From assembly GCA_016935595.1 (NCBI GenBank), contig JAFGQQ010000289.1, positions 1-12,191 on the forward strand: a stretch of 12,191 bases of DNA, given 5' to 3'. This stretch comes from Bacteroidales bacterium. GTDB taxonomy: Bacteria; Bacteroidota; Bacteroidia; Bacteroidales; UBA10428. This document shows positions 1 through 6,786 of the stretch, piece by piece (positions within the stretch are counted from its first letter, which is position 1; every line of letters begins with the position of its first letter). The notes under the pieces are model-generated. The model did no database searches, was not told the origin of the DNA, and saw only the letters and a program-made list of their open reading frames with translations. Made by a program: the position numbers and the translations under genes.

Positions 1-1564
1 ATGGAAAACTGCTTATTAAGACAACAATTGTGTTTGGATTTACCTCAATAACTTTTTTAATTAATTCTTCCTGTTCCAAATAAATCGATTTTCTGTCTAC
101 TGCCTCGCGTCCATTACTTGGCACCGGGCATTGAGCCCAGGGAGCATCATTACATGTAGGGTGGTTGCCAACAAACAGGATGGCAAGATCAGCTTTTTTG
201 GCTAACGACACATATGCTTTGTCTGAATTATTTTTAGAACTTAATATTTTAGTTTTTTTATTTACTTTATTTGTTATTCCTTCCAATGGAGTAACCCTAT
301 ATGGAGGCGTACCGCTATACCAGTCAAGAAGCACAACATCGGCAAGCGGCCCAATCACAGCCATTGATTTAATCTGGGTTGTATCAAGAGGAAGAAGGTT
401 TTTTGAATTTTTTAATAAAACAATCGTTTTTTGAGTTACCTCTCTTGCTGCAATACGATGCTCTTCAGTCATCCATGGATCAATTGTATCGCTAATTCCA
501 ATTCTGGTATAAGGAACTATATCAGGAGGATCAAGTAGTCCAAGTTTCATCATAATCCTGAAATTTCCTTTTAACACACTGTCAATTTCAGCTTCTGAAA
601 TATAACCACTGTCTAAAGCAACTTTAATTCCCTCAGGATAAGCCCGGTCGAGAAACTGGTTAATTCCGGCTTTTATGCAGGCAGCAGATGCTTTGGCCAG
701 ATCGGGATAATGCCTGTGCGCAGAAACAAGCAATCCAAGTCCGCCTCCGTCGGTGCAAATAATACCATTCAATCCCCATTCCTTCTTAGTAATATCTTTT
801 AAAACCGGATGAACTGTCATAGGTATTCCGTTATATGCATTATAAGCTGCCATATATGCCTGTGAACCACCTTCAGTTACTCCTTTCCAGAAAGGATAAG
901 CATAATACTCCCTGAATAACCTTTCATCGAAATCGGATGAAGTACTATCACGACCGTTTTCATTGCTGTTAGCAAGAAAATGTTTCATCAGGGAAGCTGT
1001 TCTCCAATATTTAGGATGGTCACCTTGTAAGCCTTTAACGAAAGCTACAGTTAATTCTGCGCTTAAAAAAGCATCTTCCCCGTAACATTCTTCGTTACGA
1101 CCCCAGCGAATATCCCGCCCTAGGTCGGCATTAGGTGCACGAACGACCAATGCGCCCTTCTTATATTTTGGTGACTGATATATATATCTTGTTTCATAAC
1201 TTTCAATTTCAGAAACTCTTTTTAGAACATCCGGATCCCATGATTCAGCTAATCCAATAGCCTGTGGAAAAATTGTAGTTGTTACCGGATCTCTTTGTCC
1301 CCAGTTGCTTGGACCGCCTTTTGCTAATCCATGTAAGCCTTCAACATGGCCTGTGCCAACAATACCCAGTCGGGGAACAGATGGATTAGTGCTTAAGCAA
1401 TTAATCTTTTCTTCTAAGGTTAATAACGAAATAATACTATCAACCCTTTCATTCAAAGAAAATGATGTATCCTGGAAAGGAAATTTCTGTGCATTAACTG
1501 ATATGAAAACAGATAATAAATTTGTGGTAATAAACAGCAATAATTTCTTTCGGCAAAGTATCAT
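1..1564 (-). CDS. GH3 family beta-glycosidase (beta-glucosidase/beta-xylosidase type), secreted, C-terminus outside window
   Basis: Reading the minus strand from ATG at 1564 gives 521 open codons that continue past base 1, so the C-terminal part is missing. Residues 1-26 form a signal peptide (basic MILCRKK, hydrophobic stretch, ending VNAQ), so the enzyme is probably exported. The N-terminal TIM-barrel domain of GH3 is clear: GHVEGLHGLA, the family block GRDIRWGRNEECYGED, a MKHF block followed by NENGRD, and the nucleophile region GIICTDGGG, where D272 is the expected catalytic nucleophile. The second, alpha/beta sandwich domain begins around REVTQKTIVLLKNSKNLLPLD. E487 in GREAVDR is my candidate acid/base, by position only. 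GH3 enzymes of this type usually have about 750-900 residues. They release terminal beta-linked glucose or xylose from oligosaccharides. The usual Trp after the nucleophile (SDW) is replaced by Gly. Substrate cannot be told from sequence; the neighbouring GH115 favours xylan oligomers. Family call very sure, substrate not. Confidence 0.93.
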   Translation of the reverse strand, partial: MILCRKKLLLFITTNLLSVFISVNAQKFPFQDTSFSLNERVDSIISLLTLEEKINCLSTNPSVPRLGIVGTGHVEGLHGLAKGGPSNWGQRDPVTTTIFPQAIGLAESWDPDVLKRVSEIESYETRYIYQSPKYKKGALVVRAPNADLGRDIRWGRNEECYGEDAFLSAELTVAFVKGLQGDHPKYWRTASLMKHFLANSNENGRDSTSSDFDERLFREYYAYPFWKGVTEGGSQAYMAAYNAYNGIPMTVHPVLKDITKKEWGLNGIICTDGGGLGLLVSAHRHYPDLAKASAACIKAGINQFLDRAYPEGIKVALDSGYISEAEIDSVLKGNFRIMMKLGLLDPPDIVPYTRIGISDTIDPWMTEEHRIAAREVTQKTIVLLKNSKNLLPLDTTQIKSMAVIGPLADVVLLDWYSGTPPYRVTPLEGITNKVNKKTKILSSKNNSDKAYVSLAKKADLAILFVGNHPTCNDAPWAQCPVPSNGREAVDRKSIYLEQEELIKKVIEVNPNTIVVLISSFP

Positions 1565-1622
1565 ATTATGTGTATTTTGTTTAAAATAAATATCAATATA
1601 TTTTTTAATTAAAAATAGCTGG

Positions 1623-1630
1623 CAAAAATA
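1623..1630 (-). promoter_or_regulatory. Candidate -7 element for the GH3 gene
   Basis: The minus strand reads TATTTTTG here, an exact match to the Bacteroidetes -7 consensus TAnnTTTG, 58 bases ahead of the GH3 start codon. I see no TTG at the usual -33 distance, and in DNA this AT-rich such a match can occur by chance. Confidence 0.3.
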
Positions 1631-1709
1631 TAAAACATATAAAATCTATATCATATAAAATAGTTATTTTTATAATTCAATATTCAACGTATAAGAAAAC
1701 CATGAAAAT

Positions 1710-1722
1710 ATCAAAATTTGAT
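1710..1722. promoter_or_regulatory. 13-bp palindrome in the divergent GH3/epimerase spacer
   Basis: ATCAAA-A-TTTGAT is a perfect odd palindrome lying mid-way between the two divergent genes (spacer 1565-1826). Its symmetry and place would suit an operator acting on one or both promoters, but no regulator is encoded nearby and the AT-rich background makes chance palindromes common. No clear promoter for the plus-strand gene was found in the rest of this spacer. Confidence 0.25.
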
Positions 1723-1826
1723 GATTTTTTTCATTAAGTTTCAATAAATAATGCGAATTAAGTGTTGAAAAAATATGAATAATCAGATCAACTCTTAATT
1801 CATATAATATAGTAAAAAAATATCGT

Positions 1827-3065
1827 ATGAAAATTAAAAAATATTCAATAGGAATTGGTGACCGTTTCGGGCATCAGGGCAAAGCACAATTGCAGGCATT
1901 TATTAGTGCGCAACAAGCCGGATTTGATATTACGCCGGTTTGGAACAAATCCAACCGCGAACATTCTATTATCCACACCTCTCCTGTCGATACAAGAATT
2001 GCTGCCGATGATGCGGTTAAAAAAATGAAATGGAACAATCCGTATTTTGTCGATGCCGACCATATCAATATGTCGAATGTAGATAAATTTATTGAATCAT
2101 CTGATTTTTTTACCATTGATGTTGCCGATTATATTGGAAAATCAGATCCTGCAAGTTCCCAAGAGCATAAAAACATCTTTATTGACCAAAAAATAACCAT
2201 TAATGGTATTGAAAAGCCAATTATTTTTAATGAAAAAGAATTAAGTGATATTACGAATATGTATTCATATGCTGTTTCAGAAGCAGCAAAAATTTATCGG
2301 AATATTGAATCTAAAAAAGAGAAAGATAATTTTATTACAGAAGTTTCAATGGATGAAGTAAATAATCCTCAAACCTCTAAAGAGTTACTGGTAATTCTTG
2401 CTTTGTTGGGAGAAGAAAAAATACCGGCACAGACCATTGCCCCAAGATTTATTGGCAGGTTCAATAAAGGAGTAGATTATGTGGGTGAAATAAATGAATT
2501 TGAAAAACAATTTGAAGAATTCATTTTAATTATTGATTATGCAATAAAACATTTCGGATTACCGGAGAATCTTAAACTTAGCGTTCATTCAGGCAGTGAT
2601 AAATTTTCTATTTATCCTGTCATTAATAAAATCATTAAAAAGCATGGTAAAGGAATTCATTTAAAGACTGCCGGCACAACATGGCTCGAAGAGGTTATCG
2701 GACTTGCACTGGCAGGAGGAGAAGCGCTTGAACTTGCAAAGCTGATATATATTGAAGCATTGCACCGGATGGATGAACTTTGTAAACCATACGAACATGT
2801 TATTGATATTGATATTAAAAAACTTCCATCAGCCAGTGATGTAAATAAATGGGACAGTAAAAAATATGTTAATACATTAAGGCATATACCCAATTGTACT
2901 GATTTTAATCCCAACTTCAGGCAATTAATTCATGTAGGTTATAAAATTGCAACTGAGCATAGCGATATGTATTACAAATACCTAAGGCAGCATGCAGATA
3001 TTATTGGAACCCAGGTTATGGAAAATATTCTTGAGCGGCATATTAAAAGGATTTTCGATTTTTAG
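1827..3065 (+). CDS. Tagaturonate epimerase family protein (UxaE-like)
   Basis: This is a 412-residue protein without signal peptide or membrane segment, so cytoplasmic. It resembles the UxaE family, whose studied Thermotoga member interconverts D-tagaturonate and D-fructuronate and so links galacturonate to the glucuronate branch. Blocks I recognise are IGIGDRFGH (residues 8-16), VDADHI with D78 and H79, a VSMDE block ending at E177, RFIGRFNKGVDYVGE, SVHSGSDKFSIYP with H254, a KTAGTTW block, and a C-terminal HVGYKIA...HIKR. The conserved Asp, Glu and His residues are plausible metal or catalytic ligands, by inference. The protein begins almost at the GDR motif; as I recall, the Thermotoga enzyme has roughly 100 residues before it, so this is a shorter Bacteroidetes-type version rather than a broken gene. 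It lies 408 bp ahead of an alpha-glucuronidase gene on the same strand, suggesting a role with uronic acids released from hemicellulose. Exact substrate unproven. Confidence 0.8.
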   Translation: MKIKKYSIGIGDRFGHQGKAQLQAFISAQQAGFDITPVWNKSNREHSIIHTSPVDTRIAADDAVKKMKWNNPYFVDADHINMSNVDKFIESSDFFTIDVADYIGKSDPASSQEHKNIFIDQKITINGIEKPIIFNEKELSDITNMYSYAVSEAAKIYRNIESKKEKDNFITEVSMDEVNNPQTSKELLVILALLGEEKIPAQTIAPRFIGRFNKGVDYVGEINEFEKQFEEFILIIDYAIKHFGLPENLKLSVHSGSDKFSIYPVINKIIKKHGKGIHLKTAGTTWLEEVIGLALAGGEALELAKLIYIEALHRMDELCKPYEHVIDIDIKKLPSASDVNKWDSKKYVNTLRHIPNCTDFNPNFRQLIHVGYKIATEHSDMYYKYLRQHADIIGTQVMENILERHIKRIFDF

Positions 3066-3168
3066 TTGTATTCAATTTTAAAAAATAACATAACCGTTGT
3101 TGAAAATTTGTATAATGGAAATTTGGAATATAGCTTCATACAAAAAGAAACAGAATTAATGTAAAAAA

Positions 3169-3198
3169 AAAGCTGCTATTATTTCTAATAGCAGCTTT
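3169..3198. terminator. Perfect 12-bp hairpin, probable terminator
   Basis: AAAGCTGCTATT and AATAGCAGCTTT are perfect reverse complements around the 6-base loop ATTTCT, about 100 bases after the epimerase stop codon. A run of A (3163-3170) leads into and overlaps the left arm, so the hairpin is followed by a T-run only when read on the minus strand. On the plus strand the stem is followed by CATAAAAAAC, which is not a T-tract. It most likely ends the epimerase transcript inefficiently or stabilises its 3' end, but its form is that of a minus-strand intrinsic terminator. Confidence 0.55.
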
Positions 3199-3331
3199 CA
3201 TAAAAAACAAATCAACCTATTCAACTATTTTACTTTACTTTTCAGTATTATGAATTAACATTTTTATAATGAATAAAATTAACTTTTTTTTAAAAGCCAA
3301 TTTTATAAATAATCTCAATAAATTATAATTG

Positions 3332-3382
3332 TGTCTCAATTTTCAAACTGATTGAGACAATAACAAAAAAGTGAGACAATAA
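3332..3382. promoter_or_regulatory. Operator-like repeat set upstream of the GH115 gene
   Basis: TGTCTCAAT (3332-3340) and ATTGAGACA (3351-3359) form a perfect 9-bp inverted repeat with a 10-base spacer. The right half extends into TGAGACAATAA (3353-3363), which is repeated exactly at 3372-3382, 19 bases downstream. The last copy ends about 24 bases before the candidate -7 element, just where an activator would sit next to a -33 region. Three copies of one half-site in this spot suggest a binding site for a transcription factor, perhaps a hybrid two-component or other sugar-responsive regulator. The regulator is not in the window. Confidence 0.45.
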
Positions 3383-3406
3383 TGATGGTTTAAAAGTTCT
3401 AATCGC

Positions 3407-3414
3407 TATTTTTG
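3407..3414 (+). promoter_or_regulatory. Candidate -7 element for the GH115 gene
   Basis: TATTTTTG matches the Bacteroidetes consensus TAnnTTTG exactly and lies 59 bases ahead of the GH115 start codon. The -33 position has no TTG (ATGG is the nearest), which would fit a promoter that depends on an activator bound at the repeats just upstream. Inference from sequence only. Confidence 0.38.
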
Positions 3415-3473
3415 TTCAGTATTGATATTTATTTTTATTTATATTATCAGATTATTAACAAACATTATCACAT

Positions 3474-6419
3474 ATGAAAGAGCGAAAAATATTAGTAAAT
3501 ACAAGGACTTTTATGGCCTTACGCAAATATTTTATTTATTTTATTCTGTTAAACCTATTTTTTATTTTTAAATTAAATGGAAATGAATCTGTTATAAAGG
3601 TGACAACCAAAAACGACAGTAATTATTTTTCCATTGTTTCGCAGGGTAAAGCGACAAATCTGCTAATAAGTGAGAATGATTATCCCGGCGTTTTGCGCAT
3701 TGCAGGAATATTTCAGTCGGATATTGAAAGAGTTACCGGAATACTTCCTGAAATAAAAAATAAAAAATCACCGGATACTAAAGAAGTAATAATTATTGGC
3801 ACATTAGGCAAAAGTGAAATAATTCAAAATCTTATCGAAAATAAAAAATTAAAAATCGTTGATATTAAAGGAAAATGGGAATCATACCTGATTGAGGTAG
3901 TTGAGAAACCACTACCTGGCATTGACAGGGCTCTGGTAATTGCCGGGAGCGATAAACGCGGCACTATTTACGGTATGTTTGACCTATCCTATAAGATGGG
4001 CGTTTCGCCCTGGTATTACTGGGCAGATGTTCCGGTTAAGAAAAAAGATGATGTTTTTATTATTCCATGCCGTTATATTAACGGTGAACCAAAAGTTAAA
4101 TACCGGGGAATATTTTTAAACGATGAAGCCCCCGCCCTTTCAGGCTGGGTACATGAAAACTTCGGAAATTATAATCATGAATTTTATGTTAAAGTCTTTG
4201 AATTAATTCTGAGAATGAAAGGCAACTTTTTATGGCCAGCCATGTGGAATAACGCTTTTGCTGACGATGACAGCTTAAACATGATTCTTGCTGATGAGTA
4301 TGGCATTGTAATGAGCACATCTCACCATGAACCAATGATGCGTGCCGATAAGGAGTGGAACAGATACGGTAAAGGAAAATGGGAATATTCAACTAATTCC
4401 GAAAACCTATATAATTTTTGGGTAGATGGGGCAAAAAGAAATAAAAATTATGAAAGTATTTATACTCTTGGAATGCGTGGACAGGAAGACAAACCAATGA
4501 GCGAAGGTGAAAACATTGAATTACTGGAAAGGATTGTACGGGATCAAAGAGAAATACTGACAAATGTTTTTACGGATCGCGATATAACTGAAATTCCCCA
4601 GGTTTGGTGCTTATATAAAGAAGTTCAGGCATATTACGAAAAAGGGATGCGGGTTCCTGATGATGTAACACTTTTATTGTGCGATGATAACTGGGGCAAC
4701 ATACGGCGGTTGCCTAATCCTGAAGACACTATTCATCCGGGAGGTTTTGGAATATATTACCATTACGATTTTGTTGGCGGGCCAAGAAATTATAAATGGT
4801 TAAACACCAACCCTGTTCCGCGTATCTGGGAACAAATGAACCTTGCATATCAGCATTGTGCAACAAGAATCTGGATTGTAAATGTTGGCGATTTAAAACC
4901 CATGGAATTCCCAATTGAGTTTTTTCTCGATTATGCCTGGAACCCTGAAAACATTCAAGCCGAAGATATACAGTTATATACTGAAAACTGGGTTAGCAAA
5001 CAATTTGGAAATGAATATGTTTGCGAAATTGCAGAAATATTAGCAAAATATGCCAAGTATAACAGCCGCAGAAAGCCTGAAATGCTTTCACCGGAAACAT
5101 ACAGTCTGATTGACTACAGAGAATTTGAAACTGTTGTAAATGACTATAATTCACTGGCTAAAAAGGCAGAAGATATTTATAATAAACTACCTGCTGAATA
5201 TAAAGATGCCTATTTTCAGCTTATTTTATTTCCAACCAAAGCCTGCGCTAATTTAAATGAATTATATTACCTGACCGGATTAAACCGTTTATATGCTTCA
5301 CAAGGAAGGGCGTTAACAAATGAGATGGCCAAAAAAGTGCAAGAGTTATTTAATCGTGATGCAGAACTTACTGATTATTATAACAAAACAATGGCTAATG
5401 GAAAATGGAATCATATGATGGATCAAACCCATATCGGGTATACTAGCTGGCAACAACCCGATAAAAACATTATGCCTGAAGTAAAAACAATAAACCTTTC
5501 GAAAAATGCCTCTATGGGCATTGCTGTTGAAGGATCCTCATATTGGTGGCCAAAAGAAAACAGAGATGCTGTTTTGCCAGTATTCGACCCTTTCCATAAC
5601 CAATCGTATTATATCGATGTGTTCAACCGTGGACTAAAACCTTTTCAATATTCAGTTATTACCGATGCGGAATGGTTAAATATCGATAATATTAAAGGAG
5701 ATATTGAAGCAGAAAAAAGAATTTGGGTTAATATAGATTGGGATAAAGCGCCTTCAGGAAATGCAGAGGGAAAAATAGTGATTAGCGGGCCAGATAAATC
5801 AGAAGTTGAAGTTCTTGCCAGGATTATTAATCCCGGCCCAAAAGAAAATATCAAAGGTTATATCGAAAGCAACGGGTATATTTCCATCGAAGCGGTAAAT
5901 TTTCAAAATAAAGTTGAAAAAGCGCCGGTAAACTGGCAAATCATTCCTGACCTGGGCAGAACAAATTCAGCAATAACAATTTTCCCTGTCACTGCGAAAG
6001 CTCAGCCTATTGATAGTAGTAGTACACATTTATCGTATAATATACATTTATTTAATTCAGGTGAAGTAAAAGTAACGACATACCTTTCTCCTACCCTGAA
6101 TATTTATAATGATGAAGGCATGAAATACGGTATCTCTTTTGATGATGAAAAGCCTGTTATTTTAAAAATTCAACAGGGAGACACTATAGCCGACTGGAAA
6201 TATCCGTTGTGGTGGAATACTGCTGTAAGCGAAAACATCAGAAAAGTAACCTCAACCCATCAAATAGATAAACCCGGCAACCATGAATTGAAATTCTGGG
6301 CAATTAATCCCGGCATTGTTATTCAGAAAATTGTGATTGAAACAACCGGAATGAAACCTAATTATCTGGGGCCACCGGAAAGTGTTTATTTTTCAAAAAA
6401 AATGGCAGGTGACCGGTAA
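3474..6419 (+). CDS. GH115 xylan alpha-1,2-(4-O-methyl)-glucuronidase, secreted
   Basis: The 981-residue product matches family GH115, which removes glucuronic or 4-O-methylglucuronic acid from xylan side chains. After a signal peptide come an N-terminal alpha/beta domain (to about residue 200), the catalytic barrel (about 205-505: KYRGIFLNDEAP, MKGNFLWPAMWNNAF, HHEPMMRADKEW, GMRGQEDKPM, KEVQAYYEKG, CDDNWGN, WIVNVGDLKPMEFP), a helical region (about 505-670), and a beta-rich C-terminal part to 981 that includes LGRTNSAITIFPVTA. E383, D404 and N470 have the same mutual spacing as E375, D396 and N462, residues I recall as essential in the Bacteroides ovatus enzyme, so the active site looks intact. 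Two starts are possible: ATG at 3474, or ATG at 3513 (Met14). The second leaves a tidier signal peptide (MALRKYF, then a hydrophobic core), because the first 13 residues are polar and charged. A candidate promoter and operator lie upstream. No partner gene shares its transcript in view. Confidence 0.95.
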   Translation: MKERKILVNTRTFMALRKYFIYFILLNLFFIFKLNGNESVIKVTTKNDSNYFSIVSQGKATNLLISENDYPGVLRIAGIFQSDIERVTGILPEIKNKKSPDTKEVIIIGTLGKSEIIQNLIENKKLKIVDIKGKWESYLIEVVEKPLPGIDRALVIAGSDKRGTIYGMFDLSYKMGVSPWYYWADVPVKKKDDVFIIPCRYINGEPKVKYRGIFLNDEAPALSGWVHENFGNYNHEFYVKVFELILRMKGNFLWPAMWNNAFADDDSLNMILADEYGIVMSTSHHEPMMRADKEWNRYGKGKWEYSTNSENLYNFWVDGAKRNKNYESIYTLGMRGQEDKPMSEGENIELLERIVRDQREILTNVFTDRDITEIPQVWCLYKEVQAYYEKGMRVPDDVTLLLCDDNWGNIRRLPNPEDTIHPGGFGIYYHYDFVGGPRNYKWLNTNPVPRIWEQMNLAYQHCATRIWIVNVGDLKPMEFPIEFFLDYAWNPENIQAEDIQLYTENWVSKQFGNEYVCEIAEILAKYAKYNSRRKPEMLSPETYSLIDYREFETVVNDYNSLAKKAEDIYNKLPAEYKDAYFQLILFPTKACANLNELYYLTGLNRLYASQGRALTNEMAKKVQELFNRDAELTDYYNKTMANGKWNHMMDQTHIGYTSWQQPDKNIMPEVKTINLSKNASMGIAVEGSSYWWPKENRDAVLPVFDPFHNQSYYIDVFNRGLKPFQYSVITDAEWLNIDNIKGDIEAEKRIWVNIDWDKAPSGNAEGKIVISGPDKSEVEVLARIINPGPKENIKGYIESNGYISIEAVNFQNKVEKAPVNWQIIPDLGRTNSAITIFPVTAKAQPIDSSSTHLSYNIHLFNSGEVKVTTYLSPTLNIYNDEGMKYGISFDDEKPVILKIQQGDTIADWKYPLWWNTAVSENIRKVTSTHQIDKPGNHELKFWAINPGIVIQKIVIETTGMKPNYLGPPESVYFSKKMAGDR

Positions 6420-6431
6420 TATGTATTACCG
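6414..6431 (+). terminator. Short hairpin overlapping the GH115 stop codon
   Basis: CGGTAAT and ATTACCG are perfect reverse complements around the loop ATGT, and the left arm contains the TAA stop (6417-6419). A T-run (6451-6455) follows only 20 bases later, so this is not a textbook intrinsic terminator. A weaker overlapping stem (GTATTA 6423-6428 with TGATAC 6443-6448, one G-T pair) sits directly before the T-run and could be the alternative fold. Confidence 0.3.
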
Positions 6432-6504
6432 ACCGTAGGCAGTGATACTATTTTTCAATTATTAATTTCCAATTATCACTTTCATGTACTTCGGTGGATA
6501 TGGA

Positions 6505-6608
6505 TTGATTTATTGATTTATTGATTTATTGATTTATTGATTTATTGATTTATTGATTTATTGAACTATTGAATTATTGAACTATTGAATTATTGAATTA
6601 TTGATTAT
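6505..6608. repeat. 8-bp tandem repeat array, 13 units
   Basis: Seven exact copies of TTGATTTA (6505-6560) are followed by TTGAACTA, TTGAATTA, TTGAACTA, TTGAATTA, TTGAATTA and a degenerate TTGATTAT, all in unbroken 8-base phase. The pattern suggests replication slippage with a homogenised left half and an older, diverged right half. The period is not a multiple of three and the array is not coding. Copy number may vary between strains. Confidence 0.95.
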
Positions 6609-6630
6609 TTGTTGATTACTGCTATCTGCT

Positions 6631-6685
6631 TTCCTCCTTCACTACGTTTAGGAGGACAAAGACTGCTTACTGCTCACTTCTCACT
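6631..6685. repeat. 55-bp direct repeat, copy 1 (hairpin plus 7-bp-phased tail)
   Basis: The unit begins with TTCCTCCTTCACTACG and contains the stem TCCTCCT/AGGAGGA, followed by ACAAAG and a tail in which ACT recurs every seven bases (6662, 6669, 6676, 6683). It matches copy 2 at 6730-6784 with only a few differences. It is a dispersed-repeat type of element by appearance; read on the minus strand, the tail consists of AGTnAnC-like heptads. Confidence 0.85.
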
Positions 6686-6690
6686 GTTTA

Positions 6691-6705
6691 CCACCCGGAG
6701 GGCGG
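6691..6705. repeat. GC-rich imperfect hairpin between the 55-bp repeats
   Basis: CCACCC and GGGCGG flank the loop GGA and pair with a single A-C mismatch. It stands out as G+C-rich in an AT-rich spacer and sits between the two 55-bp repeat copies, so it may be part of the same composite element. Confidence 0.5.
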
Positions 6706-6729
6706 CGATACTGATTACTGTTAAATGCA

Positions 6730-6784
6730 TTCCTCCTGCACTGCGTTTCGGAGGACAAAGACTGCTTACTGCTCACTAATCACT
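6730..6784. repeat. 55-bp direct repeat, copy 2, abutting the thrA stop codon
   Basis: This copy starts exactly 99 bases after copy 1 and shares the TCCTCC/GGAGGA stem, the GGAGGACAAAG arm and the CTGCTTACTGCTCACT tail, with ACT at 6761, 6768, 6775 and 6782. It ends two bases short of the thrA stop codon (6787-6789), so on the minus strand it forms the very start of the thrA 3' untranslated region, where its hairpin could act in termination or transcript stability. Confidence 0.85.
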
Positions 6785-6786
6785 TC

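Larger units (their letters stand above)
3066..3473. other. 408-bp AT-rich intergenic region with hairpin, repeats and candidate promoter
   Basis: No coding sequence is visible on either strand. The region holds, in order, a perfect 12-bp hairpin (3169-3198), an AT-rich stretch without recognisable structure (about 3200-3330), a 9-bp inverted repeat plus a further direct copy (3332-3382), and a -7-like element (3407-3414) ahead of the GH115 gene. These parts are listed separately. The length and content suggest that the epimerase and GH115 genes are transcribed separately. Confidence 0.6.
6420..6786. other. 367-bp repeat-filled spacer between convergent genes
   Basis: The spacer between the 3' ends of the GH115 gene and thrA has no credible coding sequence. 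From about 6505 almost to the thrA stop codon it consists of repeats: an 8-bp tandem array, then two copies of a 55-bp unit, each with a GC-rich hairpin and a 7-bp-phased tail, separated by a further GC-rich hairpin. The parts are listed separately. Confidence 0.85.

Noticed and set aside
165..1589. Plus-strand open frames of 89 and 94 codons
   Set aside because: Both lie opposite the GH3 gene, whose minus-strand frame carries clear family motifs throughout (the second runs only slightly past the GH3 start). Their products are without recognisable domains.
1827..3065. N-terminally truncated pseudogene of UxaE
   Set aside because: The start is clean, the motifs run from the GDR block to the end without interruption, and short versions of this protein appear, from memory, to be normal in Bacteroidetes.
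3332..3382. Terminal inverted repeat of an insertion sequence
   Set aside because: The arms are only 10 bases apart with nothing between them, and there is no transposase or remnant nearby. An operator is the simpler reading.
6505..6784. CRISPR array
   Set aside because: The 8-bp units are contiguous without spacers, and the two 55-bp copies are too few, too unequal in their surroundings and not accompanied by cas genes.
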